Below, in pieces: positions 24,705-33,675 of a stretch of DNA of 37,230 nucleotides (position 1 is the stretch's first letter; each line of letters opens with the position of its first letter). The DNA is from Azospirillum brasilense (GTDB taxonomy: Bacteria; Pseudomonadota; Alphaproteobacteria; Rickettsiales; UBA3002), in contig QFOX01000012.1 in NCBI GenBank assembly GCA_003241645.1, forward strand, positions 1-37,230, written 5' to 3'. Made by a program: the position numbers and the translations under genes. A model generated the notes under the pieces. The model was not told the origin of the DNA and searched no databases. It was given only the letters and a program-made list of their open reading frames with translations.

Positions 24705-24817
24705 GGGAAAATGCAGTGGGGCCGTGGAAGAAAACACGAAAAAACACTGTGCATATTCATATAAACTTCATGAGCATTGTGTGGAATCGCGCGCTAAGCA
24801 GGGGGCAGTGAGGAACC

Positions 24818-25657
24818 ATGACCGACCAAACACCCCATCGCCTGACGCGCGCCGCGCTGTTCCGCCCCGAGGATTTCGGTGAACGCATTGCGCAGGCCAC
24901 CGCGCATTTCCTGCGTGACAACCCCGACTATGTGCAATTCGCCATGGCGAGCGACCCGGCGTTGCATGGCCTGAGCCAGCAGGGCGCGGCCGACCAGCTG
25001 CAGGCCTATCCCGGTGTGCGGGCGCTGGCGGTGCATCAGGTGGTGCACCGGTTCTACGCCCGTGCACAGGGGGTGCAAGACGAGGCCACGCGCGACGACC
25101 TGTTCCGGCAGGCGCGCTGGTGGGCGGAAGCCGCCAAAATGCAGACCGGTATCGACATTCACCCTGGCTCGACCATCGATGCGAAACTGTTCATCGACCA
25201 TGGCACCGGCGTGGTCATTGGCGAGAAGGCTGTCATCGGCCGGGGCACGCGCATGTACCATGACGTAACGCTGGGTGCGGCGGGCCGCCCCCCGGCGGAT
25301 GGCAAACGCCACCCCGAGCTTGGCGAGCAGTGCCTTGTATCGGTGGATGTAAAAATTCTCGGCCATGTGCGTGCGGGCGATCGCGTCACGTTCGGCCCGC
25401 GCGTGACTGTACAGGGCAACGATGTGACCATTGCCGATGACGTGCAGATCGGCACCGGCGCACAGATCGGCGATCATAACCAGATCGCCGCAGGGGTGCG
25501 CATTGGGGCGGGGGTGGATATTCCCAACGGCATCGGCCTGATCGACCGCGACGTGCCCTCGTTCAGCAAGGTCTCGCGCACGCCCGAGGGCGCGCTGCAG
25601 TTCGAAGCGCACAGCCCAAGCCCGGGGCAGGATATCCGCATCGGCAATGGGCGCTAG
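24818..25657 (+). CDS. Serine O-acetyltransferase-like protein (CysE/EpsC type)
   Basis: Acetyltransferase of 279 residues related to CysE, which makes O-acetylserine for cysteine synthesis. Residues 1-110 are a helical N-terminal domain (LSQQGAADQLQAYPGVRALAVHQVVHRFY, the known CysE helix pair). A left-handed beta-helix follows, with the CysE signature TGIDIHPGSTIDAKLFIDHGTGVVIGE (catalytic Asp/His pair in DIHPG and DHGTG) and MYHDVTLGA. The C-terminal tail has hexapeptide repeats and a nonstandard end (PSFSKVSRTPEGALQFEAHS), longer than the usual tail that binds cysteine synthase. It lies between alaS and recA. A CAGTGAGGAACC stretch supplies the ribosome site before ATG 24818. A different acetyl acceptor is possible. 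Confidence 0.8.
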   Translation: MTDQTPHRLTRAALFRPEDFGERIAQATAHFLRDNPDYVQFAMASDPALHGLSQQGAADQLQAYPGVRALAVHQVVHRFYARAQGVQDEATRDDLFRQARWWAEAAKMQTGIDIHPGSTIDAKLFIDHGTGVVIGEKAVIGRGTRMYHDVTLGAAGRPPADGKRHPELGEQCLVSVDVKILGHVRAGDRVTFGPRVTVQGNDVTIADDVQIGTGAQIGDHNQIAAGVRIGAGVDIPNGIGLIDRDVPSFSKVSRTPEGALQFEAHSPSPGQDIRIGNGR

Positions 25658-25695
25658 CGCCCCAAAGCGCGCGCAGGCGTCCAAATCGCACGCAG

Positions 25696-25728
25696 AAAAA
25701 AGGCCCCGGCGCGAACCGGAGCCTTTTT
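25696..25728. terminator. Bidirectional terminator between the cysE-like gene and recA
   Basis: Hairpin with CCGG-centred arms: GGCTCCGG / CCGGGGCC around TTCGCG with six T in the recA direction, and five T on the other side. It serves the two convergent genes. Confidence 0.85.
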
Positions 25729-25737
25729 CCCGTTGTT

Positions 25738-25753
25738 AACCTGCTTGCAGGTT
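25738..25753. repeat. Perfect inverted repeat after the recA stop
   Basis: AACCTGC and GCAGGTT arms around TT, six bases past the recA stop codon and ahead of the terminator. It could be part of the transcript's 3' structure. Confidence 0.5.
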
Positions 25754-25759
25754 GTTCGC

Positions 25760-26851
<1,092 letters not shown>

Positions 26852-26990
26852 GGGGTGCTCCTGTGGTTCCCGTTCGTATGGGATAGAGCTACACCCGCGC
26901 TGGCATGGCAGCAACGGAAAAAATGCGTTATCCACGAAAAAAATACTAGATTTTCTGCGGCCTATAGATTTTTAGCCACAAATTCAAAAG

Positions 26991-27749
26991 CTAAATCACC
27001 GAAAGGAAATTCAGGTTGCAGCCGCGCACCTTCAGCGTGACCTGATAGATGGCGGTGCTGGCCACGTCGGAATTGGCGCAGTTAGGCCGGTACGTGTTCA
27101 GGAAGCTGCGCACCTTGCCCTGGCCGGGCATGCCGTCGTCCATTTTCTCGTCGATGTTCCATGCGTCTTCCGGCATCAGCACGGTGCCTTCGTCCATGCT
27201 GTTGCCGGAGCCCCAGAACAGCGTGTTGTTATAGGGTCCGGGGAAATGCTGCGCGCCGCCCTGATTGTAGAAGATGAAGGCATAGCCCTGTTGTTGCTCG
27301 GTCTTGGAGCGGGGAATGTTCAGCCCAGCAGTGCCATGGGTCGCATCGCCCGCGGTGCCTTGCACACCGGTGTAGCTGCCCTCGATCAGCCCGGCATTGG
27401 CCAGATGCTGCCATGCACGCCATGTTTCAGCCAAATTACTGGGCGTGCCGATCTGGCGGTTGCCATCGCCGTTGCAGGTGGCGGGGGTGGTGGCGGGGGT
27501 GGTGAAATCGCCGGGGCAGGAGGCTGCGGCGCCCCAGAATGCGGTGGCGTTGGTCATGTCGCCGGGAAGGGCCATGTATTTGTCGCGGAACGCGTTCGCG
27601 GCCGAGGTATAGCGGCTGATCTCCTGCGGAATGGCGCGCAGCTGCGAGGCGCGGATGAGGGCCTGCCCACCAAGGATGCCCCCGGTGAGAAGCCCAAGAA
27701 TGACAAGTACGATGGAGAGTTCAACGAGGGTAAAGGCAGAACGGCTCAT
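26991..27749 (-). CDS. Prepilin-like protein with type IV pilin N-terminus
   Basis: A 252-residue protein with a class III (type IV pilin) signal: MSRSA, then FTLVELSIVLVILGLLTGG, the N-methylation/transmembrane helix with the conserved Glu at mature position 5. The residue before the cleavage site is Ala, not the commoner Gly. After the helix comes a globular domain with cysteines (SCPGDF, ATCNGDGN, RPNCANS, VRGCNLN) that may form two disulfides, and AWQHLANAGLIEGSYTG typical of secretion pseudopilins. It is solitary: no peptidase, ATPase or secretin genes are near. Start ATG 27749 gives the short prepilin leader; the open frame extends ten codons further. A TATAGT -10-like box lies about 30 bases upstream. 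Confidence 0.85.
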   Translation of the reverse strand: MSRSAFTLVELSIVLVILGLLTGGILGGQALIRASQLRAIPQEISRYTSAANAFRDKYMALPGDMTNATAFWGAAASCPGDFTTPATTPATCNGDGNRQIGTPSNLAETWRAWQHLANAGLIEGSYTGVQGTAGDATHGTAGLNIPRSKTEQQQGYAFIFYNQGGAQHFPGPYNNTLFWGSGNSMDEGTVLMPEDAWNIDEKMDDGMPGQGKVRSFLNTYRPNCANSDVASTAIYQVTLKVRGCNLNFLSVI

Positions 27750-27857
27750 AAGGTTTCCCGCGCAGGTTAACTTCGCCACTATACGCGCGTCGGGCTGGAA
27801 TACCTAATATAAAGAGGAATATATGCGCAGCCTGTGCACCGTGGCACCGCGCTGCCG

Positions 27858-29456
27858 CTACTCCGTCAGCGGTGCATCCATCACTTCTTTTACTTTGCTG
27901 GCCAGCTGTTTCAGCGTGAAGGGCTTGGGCAGGAAGTTAAAGCTGCGCTGCTCGCCATACGTGTCCACGAACGCATCCTCTGCGTAGCCGGAAATGAAGA
28001 TGACCTTCACTTCCTTCATGCGCTCGCTGTATTGCTCGTACAGCGTGGTGATCATTTTCGGGCCGTTCATGCCGGGCATCACCACGTCGGAGATGATCAT
28101 GTCCACCATGCCGTCATGCGATTTGAACACGTCCAGCGCGCTTTCACCGGAATCGGCCTCCAGCACCTCGTAACCTTTGTTGCGCAGCGCGCGCGCCGCG
28201 AAGATGCGCACCGGGGTTTCGTCCTCCACCAGCAGCACGGTGGCGCGGCCGGTCAGGTCGGTGGGCATGCTGGGCTCCGGCGCTTCGGCGGCGGCGGTCA
28301 CGGGCGCATCGGCAATGCGTTTGAAGTAGATCAGGAAGCTGGTGCCCACGCCGATCTCGGTCTTTACGTACACGAACCCGCCAGACTGTTTGATGATGCC
28401 GTAGCAGGTGGAAAGACCAAGGCCGGTGCCGCTGCCCACTTCCTTGGTGGAGAAGAAGGGCTCGAAGATGGATTTGACGATCTCCGGGCGAATGCCGGTG
28501 CCGGTATCTTCCACTTCCACGAGCACGTAATCGCCCGCGGTGATGAATTCATCCTCGGTGGGGGCGATGGAGCCGCGCGGCAGTGATTCGGGGCCGCTGA
28601 CGCTGACGTTGCTGGTGCGGATGGTCAGTGTGCCGCCGTCTTTCATGGCGTCGCGCGCGTTCACCGCAAGGTTGATGATGACCTGCTCCAGCTGCCCCTG
28701 GTCGGCGCGCACAAGGCCGATGTCGCGGCCGTGCTGCATTTTCATCTGGATGTTCTCGCCGATCAGGCGGCGGATGAGGTTGGAAAGCTCGGCCAGCACG
28801 TCGGTCATGTCGAGGTTCTTGGGCTGCAGCGTCTGGCGGCGGCTGAAGGCCAGCAATTGGCGCACAAGGTTGGCGGCGCGGTTGGCGTTCTGCTTGATCT
28901 GCATGATGTCGGCAAAGCTGGGCTCGCCCGCGGGGTGGCGCATCAGCAGCAGGTCGCAGAAGCCGATCATGGCGGTGAGCAGGTTATTGAAGTCATGCGC
29001 CACGCCACCCGCCAGCTGGCCCACGGCCTGCATTTTCTGGCTGTGGCTGAAGCGCATCTCGAGGTTCTTCTGCTCGGTCTGGTCGATCAGGTGCAGGATC
29101 AGCACCGGCTCGTGGCCGTCGGTCTGCATGCGGCTGAGATAGGCGTAGACCATCAGCACCTGGCCGTTGGGCAGGCGCAGCGTCATGGAAAGCGGCGGCA
29201 CTTCGGCGCGGCTGTTCATGAGCTTATCGATGGATTCGGTGAATTTCGGCCGGTCCTCGGTGTCGATGAACTCGATCAGCCGCACCACGCGGTCGGTAGG
29301 CAGCTGGCCTTCCAGCATGCGGCGGAACGCGGCGTTCGCCTCGAGGATCTCACCATCCGGCGCGAGGCGGATGATCGCGATCGGCGAGAATTCAATGAAG
29401 CTGTTGATGCTCAACCCCGTGGGGCGGCTGGAAGAGAAGCCAAGCGACATAGGCAT
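27858..29456 (-). CDS. cckA: CckA C-terminal half: PAS, histidine kinase, receiver
   Basis: Kinase half of the cell-cycle regulator CckA, 532 residues. A PAS domain covers about residues 20-127 (INSFIEFSPIAIIRLAPDG). The phosphoacceptor His154 is in GGVAHDFNNLLTAMIGFCDL, the CckA form of the H box. The ATP-binding boxes are INLAVNARDAM (N box), VEDTGTGI (G1) and GSGTGLGLSTC (G2). The receiver domain starts at TVLLVEDE with phosphoacceptor Asp457 in ISDVVMPGMNGP and Lys511 in LPKPF. CckA phosphorylates CtrA and CpdR via ChpT. A GAGG ribosome site lies eight bases before ATG 29456. It is in the same frame as the preceding gene, separated by an amber codon and eight sense codons. Confidence 0.92.
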   Translation of the reverse strand: MPMSLGFSSSRPTGLSINSFIEFSPIAIIRLAPDGEILEANAAFRRMLEGQLPTDRVVRLIEFIDTEDRPKFTESIDKLMNSRAEVPPLSMTLRLPNGQVLMVYAYLSRMQTDGHEPVLILHLIDQTEQKNLEMRFSHSQKMQAVGQLAGGVAHDFNNLLTAMIGFCDLLLMRHPAGEPSFADIMQIKQNANRAANLVRQLLAFSRRQTLQPKNLDMTDVLAELSNLIRRLIGENIQMKMQHGRDIGLVRADQGQLEQVIINLAVNARDAMKDGGTLTIRTSNVSVSGPESLPRGSIAPTEDEFITAGDYVLVEVEDTGTGIRPEIVKSIFEPFFSTKEVGSGTGLGLSTCYGIIKQSGGFVYVKTEIGVGTSFLIYFKRIADAPVTAAAEAPEPSMPTDLTGRATVLLVEDETPVRIFAARALRNKGYEVLEADSGESALDVFKSHDGMVDMIISDVVMPGMNGPKMITTLYEQYSERMKEVKVIFISGYAEDAFVDTYGEQRSFNFLPKPFTLKQLASKVKEVMDAPLTE

Positions 29457-29480
29457 GCGGAAAACCTCGGGAAAGAGAAA

Positions 29481-29483
29481 CTA
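29481..29483 (-). other. In-frame amber codon dividing cckA
   Basis: TAG on the - strand directly after the codons for LPHPGR, followed in the same frame by FLFPEVFR and then the ATG of the kinase half. Reading through this single codon would restore one protein of about 869 residues: two membrane segments, three PAS domains, kinase and receiver. Confidence 0.85.
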
Positions 29484-30467
29484 GCGGCCGGGATGCGGCA
29501 GGATGCTGCCGGTGGCACCAAGCACCTTGCCCTGCTCGTCGCGCAGGATGGCCTGATGGAACACGGCATTGGCCAGGCTGCCCTGTTTTTTCTGGAACAG
29601 CGCGTCGCCCTGATATTCCACGAGGCTGTAATCCTCGCTCACGGGTTGGCCATCGATCTGGTAGAGGATGTGGTAGATGGCCAGTTTGCTCTCCAGCATT
29701 TCACCGCCCTCGTAGCCCAGCAGCGTTTCAAGCGCGGGGTTCACGTATTCGAAGCGGCCATAGGCGTCGGTCGCGTAATGGGCCACCGGCGTGGTCGCCA
29801 GCATATGGTCCAGCTTGTCGGCCGAGGTGGAACGCAGCACGTCGGGCATCAGCTGCGTGCCGGCGCGGCTGTCGCGGTATTCGCGGCCACGGATGACCAT
29901 GAACCCGCCGGGGCGCAGCAGCGGCTCGGTGGTGAGGATGTAATCCTGCTCGTTGCCGTCGCGCTGGCGGATGGGGAACACGATGCGATCCGCCGTGCCG
30001 CTGTAAATGGACGCCATGATGCGTTCGCGGTCGGTCTTGCGCACGCCGCCCTGTTCGAACAGGCCTTCGAGCGCCTGCGAATCGGAATAGGCGATGTGGG
30101 GGAACAGGTCGCGCAGACCATCGTTCGCATACACGATGGTGCCGTTGCGCTTGGCGAAGATGCAGAAGCTGGAACCCAGCGCTGCCGCCTGCGCGAACAG
30201 CATGTTCTGGTATTCGGTGGACATGACGAGGTCGAGGTTCTGCTGCTTGTGGAACACCACGTAGAAGCACAGCACCGACACCACGCCCATGGAGATGAAG
30301 CCCGCCACGGCGCGGCCGCCCACCACACCGGGGGCGAAGCTGAGAATGAAGATGAGCGCGATGGCGATGCTGAACGCCATGATGACGTTCCACACCTGCT
30401 TACGCCGCTCGCGTGGCACAAAATCCATTTGCGAGGGGTTGTTCTTATCGGATTCGATGTAGCGCAT
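29481..30467 (-). CDS. cckA: CckA N-terminal half: membrane anchor and two PAS domains
   Basis: Sensor half of CckA, 328 residues. Two membrane segments at about residues 26-46 and 52-73 anchor it, with almost no periplasmic loop. Two PAS-like domains follow: about 83-195 (SSFCIFAKRNGTIVYANDGLRDLFPH) and 215-325 (ATTPVAHYATDAYGRFEYVNPALETLLGYEGG). It ends in ILPHPGR just before the amber codon. In Caulobacter CckA the equivalent region localises the kinase and senses cyclic-di-GMP and DivL. Start: ATG 30467 with an AGAGG site seven bases upstream; an earlier in-frame ATG at 30515 lacks one. Alone it has no catalytic domain, so it must work with, or be read through into, the kinase half. Confidence 0.85.
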   Translation of the reverse strand: MRYIESDKNNPSQMDFVPRERRKQVWNVIMAFSIAIALIFILSFAPGVVGGRAVAGFISMGVVSVLCFYVVFHKQQNLDLVMSTEYQNMLFAQAAALGSSFCIFAKRNGTIVYANDGLRDLFPHIAYSDSQALEGLFEQGGVRKTDRERIMASIYSGTADRIVFPIRQRDGNEQDYILTTEPLLRPGGFMVIRGREYRDSRAGTQLMPDVLRSTSADKLDHMLATTPVAHYATDAYGRFEYVNPALETLLGYEGGEMLESKLAIYHILYQIDGQPVSEDYSLVEYQGDALFQKKQGSLANAVFHQAILRDEQGKVLGATGSILPHPGR

Positions 30468-30547
30468 ATGGGGCCTCTTTGGCCGCCAGATTAGGGCTTG
30501 CAGGGCGGTTCGCAAGCAAAAAGGCGCGCCATGCCGCCTGCTGCGGC

Positions 30548-31690
30548 CTATTTTTTGCGCGGCGGCATCTGAAGTGTCATTTTGCCAGCCCCGCCGCCCG
30601 GTGCGCCACCGCCGGGCTTCTGTGGGGTCTTGCCCTTGATTTTGTACACGTAGCCGATGACCTTTGCCACGGCGGCATAATGCTCCACGGGGATCTCGTC
30701 GTCGATCTCGGTGGTGTCGTACAGCACGCGGGCGAGGGGCGGATTCCGTACGATGGGGATCTTGTTCTTGGTGGCCAGCTCGCGAATGCGCGCGGCCACG
30801 TCGTCAGTGCCCTTGGCGAGCAGTTTCGGCGCGGGCATGCGCTGCGCGTCATACTGCAGGGCCACCGCATAGTGCGTGGGGTTGGTGATGATCACGTCGG
30901 CCTTGGGCACGTTGGCCATCATGCGCTGGCGGGCCTTCTCGCGGCGGATCTGCTTGAGCTTGCCCTTAATGTGCGGGTCGCCTTCCTGCTGTTTGTATTC
31001 GTCCTTCACTTCCTGCTTGGTCATGCGCATCTGCTTCATGAAGGCAAAGCGTTGCCACAGGTAATCACCGATGGAGAGCAGGAACAGGATCATGCAGGTG
31101 GCGATGAGCATGCGCCCGGCCTGCGTCTGCGCGAAGCTGAGCATTTCCACTTTGGTCAGGCCGGTGAGGCGGTAGAAATGCTCCTTGTCGGGCAGCACCA
31201 GCATGATGGCGACCCCGCCCACGATGCTGATCTTCAGCACGTTCTTGCCGAATTCCACCAGCGCTTTCTTGCCGAACAGGCGCTTCAGCCCTGCCTTGGG
31301 CGAGATCTTCTCGAATTTGGGTTTGATGTTCTCGGCCGACACGATGAACTTGTTCTGCACCACGGCGGGCGCAATGGCCGCCGCCCACGTGGCCAGCCAC
31401 GGCAGCGCCAGCACCGCGATCATGCCGATGGCGACGTTGCTCATGATGTCCTTGAAGCCCGCACCGCTGATCTCCATCTGGTCCGGCTCGGTCACGAAGG
31501 GCGAAAGCAGCTCGTAGATGCTTTTGCCCGTGCCCGGCGCCAGCACCATGATGAAGAAGGTCAGCGCCAGCATCATGAAGAAGTGGTTGATCTCGCGGCT
31601 GCTGACGGTCTGGCCCTTCTTGCGGGCTTCCTCCAGCTTTTTATGGGAAGGTTCTTCGGTCTTGGAAGCGTCGTCATTATCTTCCGACAT
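30548..31690 (-). CDS. flhB: Flagellar export switch protein FlhB
   Basis: Inner-membrane component of the flagellar type III export gate, 380 residues, which sets the change from rod/hook to filament substrates. The N-terminus TEEPSHKKLEEARKKGQ is the family signature. About four membrane segments lie between residues 35 and 215, followed by a cytoplasmic domain. The self-cleavage site is NPTH (270-273) in ITNPTHYAVAL, cut between Asn270 and Pro271. The C-terminal tail is Gly/Pro-rich. It is the last gene of the flgB operon, 84 bases after fliR. The start region can fold into a hairpin that traps the ATG (31681-31711). Confidence 0.96.
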   Translation of the reverse strand: MSEDNDDASKTEEPSHKKLEEARKKGQTVSSREINHFFMMLALTFFIMVLAPGTGKSIYELLSPFVTEPDQMEISGAGFKDIMSNVAIGMIAVLALPWLATWAAAIAPAVVQNKFIVSAENIKPKFEKISPKAGLKRLFGKKALVEFGKNVLKISIVGGVAIMLVLPDKEHFYRLTGLTKVEMLSFAQTQAGRMLIATCMILFLLSIGDYLWQRFAFMKQMRMTKQEVKDEYKQQEGDPHIKGKLKQIRREKARQRMMANVPKADVIITNPTHYAVALQYDAQRMPAPKLLAKGTDDVAARIRELATKNKIPIVRNPPLARVLYDTTEIDDEIPVEHYAAVAKVIGYVYKIKGKTPQKPGGGAPGGGAGKMTLQMPPRKK

Positions 31691-31711
31691 GCGCTACGCT
31701 CCTGTCGGAAG
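31681..31711 (-). promoter_or_regulatory. Hairpin over the flhB ribosome site and start codon
   Basis: In the - strand transcript the nine-base arms CTTCCGACA and TGTCGGAAG pair perfectly. The GGAG ribosome site lies in the 13-base loop, and the UG of the AUG lies in the 3' arm. Confidence 0.6.
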
Positions 31712-31722
31712 GTTTGGTTGCG

Positions 31723-31739
31723 CGGCGCGGCTCGCGCCG
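31723..31739. repeat. GC hairpin in the fliR-flhB gap
   Basis: CGGCGCG and CGCGCCG arms around GCT, in the 84 bases between fliR and flhB. No T tract follows in either direction, so it is more likely a transcript-stability or processing structure than a terminator. Confidence 0.5.
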
Positions 31740-31774
31740 TAAAGCGCTACGCATGGTTTGTTGCGTGGCGTGCG

Positions 31775-32557
31775 TCATGCGCCACCCCCCGCCACGAAAT
31801 TCATGTACTGCGTTTCCATGAAGTTGGCGTACACGCTGAGAATCGTGGGGATGAGCGCCAGCATCAGGAAGAACGCGATCATGATCTGCGGGCTCATCAT
31901 CACGAAGAAGATCTGGAAATTGGGCATCAGCCGCGTCATCAGGCCCCCGGCGAGGTAGAACAGCAGCGAGAACACGATGAACGGCGCGCTCAGGCCCACG
32001 CCCAGCGCAAACGCATCGGCCACCAGCCGCAGGTGCAGGATGTTCATGTCCTGCATTTGCGGGAACACGCCGACGGGGAACACGTCGTAGCTTTGCACCA
32101 GCGCCACCAGCACCAGATGGTGCAGGTCCAGCGTGAAGAAAAGGGTGATGGCGGCAAGGCTCAGCAGGTTGGATACCACCGGCGATTGCTGGCCCGAGGC
32201 GGGGTCGAAAATGCTGGCCACCGCCAGCGAGGACTGCGCGGCAATGATGTTACCCGCCACATGCAGGGTCATTAACACCGTACGGGCGATGAGGCCCATG
32301 AACACGCCCACGCTCACCTCGGCGAGCAGCAGCACGATGAGCGCCATGGGGCTGGCGGGCAGGGCAGGCACCTGCGATTGCATCAGCGGCGTCAGCAAAA
32401 TGGAGAAGACCAGCGCGAACAGCAGGCGAATGCGCGGCGGCACATACATTTCGCCGAAGCCCGGCAGCACCATGATGGCCGAACTGATGCGCAGGAACAA
32501 AATGGTCACGGCACTCAGCTGCGTCGCGAGGAAATAATCCAGCAGGTTGATGCTCAT
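31775..32557 (-). CDS. fliR: Flagellar export gate protein FliR
   Basis: Polytopic export-gate component of 260 residues with about six membrane segments. Typical stretches are FLRISSAIMVLPGFGEMYVPPRIRLLFAL near the N-terminus, MGLIARTVLMTLHVAGNIIAAQSSLAVASIFDPASGQ in the middle, and AFALGVGLSAPFIVFSLLFYLAGGLMTRLMPNFQIFFVMMSPQI near the end. FliR joins FliP and FliQ in the FliP5Q4R1 core that forms the export channel. It starts four bases after the fliQ stop and is followed by flhB. Length matches the family. Confidence 0.95.
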   Translation of the reverse strand: MSINLLDYFLATQLSAVTILFLRISSAIMVLPGFGEMYVPPRIRLLFALVFSILLTPLMQSQVPALPASPMALIVLLLAEVSVGVFMGLIARTVLMTLHVAGNIIAAQSSLAVASIFDPASGQQSPVVSNLLSLAAITLFFTLDLHHLVLVALVQSYDVFPVGVFPQMQDMNILHLRLVADAFALGVGLSAPFIVFSLLFYLAGGLMTRLMPNFQIFFVMMSPQIMIAFFLMLALIPTILSVYANFMETQYMNFVAGGGA

Positions 32558-32561
32558 GGCA

Positions 32562-32828
32562 TTATTCCATCGTCGCGATGCGCGTGAACAATTCCTCGGT
32601 GTAATCCTGCAGGGCCTGCAGCATGAACGGCATGGTCAGCATCATCACGAACAGCATGGCCAGAATTTTCGGCACGAAGGTCAGCGTCATTTCCTGAATT
32701 TGTGTCAGTGCCTGCACCAGCGACACGGCAAGGCCCACCACCAGTGCGGTGATCATCAGCGGTGCGCTCACCAGCACCAGCACCCAGATGCCTTCGCGCA
32801 CGATATTGATAACTTCGATCGAATCCAT
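32562..32828 (-). CDS. fliQ: Flagellar export gate protein FliQ
   Basis: Small export-gate protein of 88 residues with two membrane hairpin segments (IWVLVLVSAPLMITALVVGLAVSLVQALTQIQEMTLTFVPKI and ILAMLFVMMLTMPFMLQAL). The QALTQIQEMTLTFVPK sequence is the FliQ signature. Start: ATG 32828 (MDSIEVINIVREG) gives the normal 88-89 residue length; the open frame continues to 32891 but that extension has no family similarity. Ribosome site is weak, so translation may depend on coupling with fliE upstream (69 bases away). Confidence 0.94.
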   Translation of the reverse strand: MDSIEVINIVREGIWVLVLVSAPLMITALVVGLAVSLVQALTQIQEMTLTFVPKILAMLFVMMLTMPFMLQALQDYTEELFTRIATME

Positions 32829-32897
32829 GGGGCCCGGTGCTGTCGCGGTTAATTGCTGGCGCACGGTAAACGCTCCGCGCGCGGTGGTCAACGCCCG

Positions 32898-33233
32898 TTA
32901 GATCGGCATCTTGATGATGTCCTGGTACGCGTTGATCACGCGGTCGCGCACGGTCACCACGGTGCTCAGCGCCATCTCGGCGTTGGCCACGGCGGTCACC
33001 ACGTCGGTCAGGTCGGCTTTGCCTTTGAGCATCTGCGTGGTCATGAATTCGCTTTTGTAGCCCGTGTCGGCGGCGCCTTCCAGCGCGCTGCCCACCATGT
33101 CCATGAAGCTGGGGCCTTCGGTCTTCGCGGTGGCCTTACTTTCCGGCAGCGAGGTCTGCTCAAGGATGCGCTCCGCCGTGCGCAGCGCGTCGCGGTAAGC
33201 GTTGGTGGCGTTCAGGAAATTCACGTTGCTCAT
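32898..33233 (-). CDS. fliE: Flagellar basal-body protein FliE
   Basis: Rod-to-MS-ring junction protein of 111 residues, exported by the flagellar apparatus. The C-terminal half carries the family core TQMLKGKADLTDVVTAVANAEMALSTVVTVRDRVINAYQDIIKMPI. The N-terminal half is Ala/Thr/Ser-rich and variable, as usual. It is preceded by flgC (21-base gap) and followed by fliQ. This is the usual flgBC-fliE order seen in many bacteria. Confidence 0.94.
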   Translation of the reverse strand: MSNVNFLNATNAYRDALRTAERILEQTSLPESKATAKTEGPSFMDMVGSALEGAADTGYKSEFMTTQMLKGKADLTDVVTAVANAEMALSTVVTVRDRVINAYQDIIKMPI

Positions 33234-33254
33234 GGCGGCACTCCGTTAAGGCAG

Positions 33255-33662
33255 CTAGCGTAGCAGACCAATGGTCTGTGTCAGCATGGATTTCGAGGAT
33301 TCGATCACGTTCATGTTGGCTTCATAGCCACGGCGGGCTTCGCGCATGTCCATCATCTCCATGATAGGGTTCACGTTCGGGTAAAGCACGTAGCCCTGCG
33401 CGTCGGCGTAGGGGTTGGTGGGCTCGTAGCGCTTGTCGAAGTCCGACTGGTCCACGCCCACCTTGTCCACGTTCACCATGGTGGCGCCGGTGGCGCGGTC
33501 CAGCTCGTTGCGGAAGGTGATGGTCTGGCGGCGGTAGGGCTGCTTGCCGTTGGTGCTGCCCACGGCCTCGGCGTTGGCGATGTTCTGCGACACCACTTTC
33601 AGGCGCGACGATTGGGCCTTCATGCCCGAGGCGGAGATATGCATCGTATCCAGCAGGTCCAT
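33255..33662 (-). CDS. flgC: Flagellar proximal rod protein FlgC
   Basis: Rod protein of 135 residues. It shows the flagellar rod/hook N-terminal motif MHISASGMKAQSSRLKVVSQNIANAEAV and the C-terminal motif NPIMEMMDMREARRGYEANMNVIESSKSMLTQTIGLL. The middle YADAQGYVLYPNVNP is typical of FlgC. It follows flgB after 13 bases and belongs to the same operon. Confidence 0.96.
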   Translation of the reverse strand: MDLLDTMHISASGMKAQSSRLKVVSQNIANAEAVGSTNGKQPYRRQTITFRNELDRATGATMVNVDKVGVDQSDFDKRYEPTNPYADAQGYVLYPNVNPIMEMMDMREARRGYEANMNVIESSKSMLTQTIGLLR

Positions 33663-33675
33663 GGTCTACTCCCGG

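Noticed and set aside
26852..26990. SOS (LexA) box upstream of recA
   Set aside because: GAAC and GTTC words are present near 26870-26880 but not in the GAAC-N7-GTTC or GTTC-N7-GTTC arrangement.
31723..31739. GC hairpin between fliR and flhB as a terminator
   Set aside because: No run of T follows in the direction of transcription, and flhB is expected to belong to the same operon.
30413..32275. 620-codon open frame on the + strand opposite flhB and fliR
   Set aside because: Antisense to two certain flagellar genes, His-rich and featureless.
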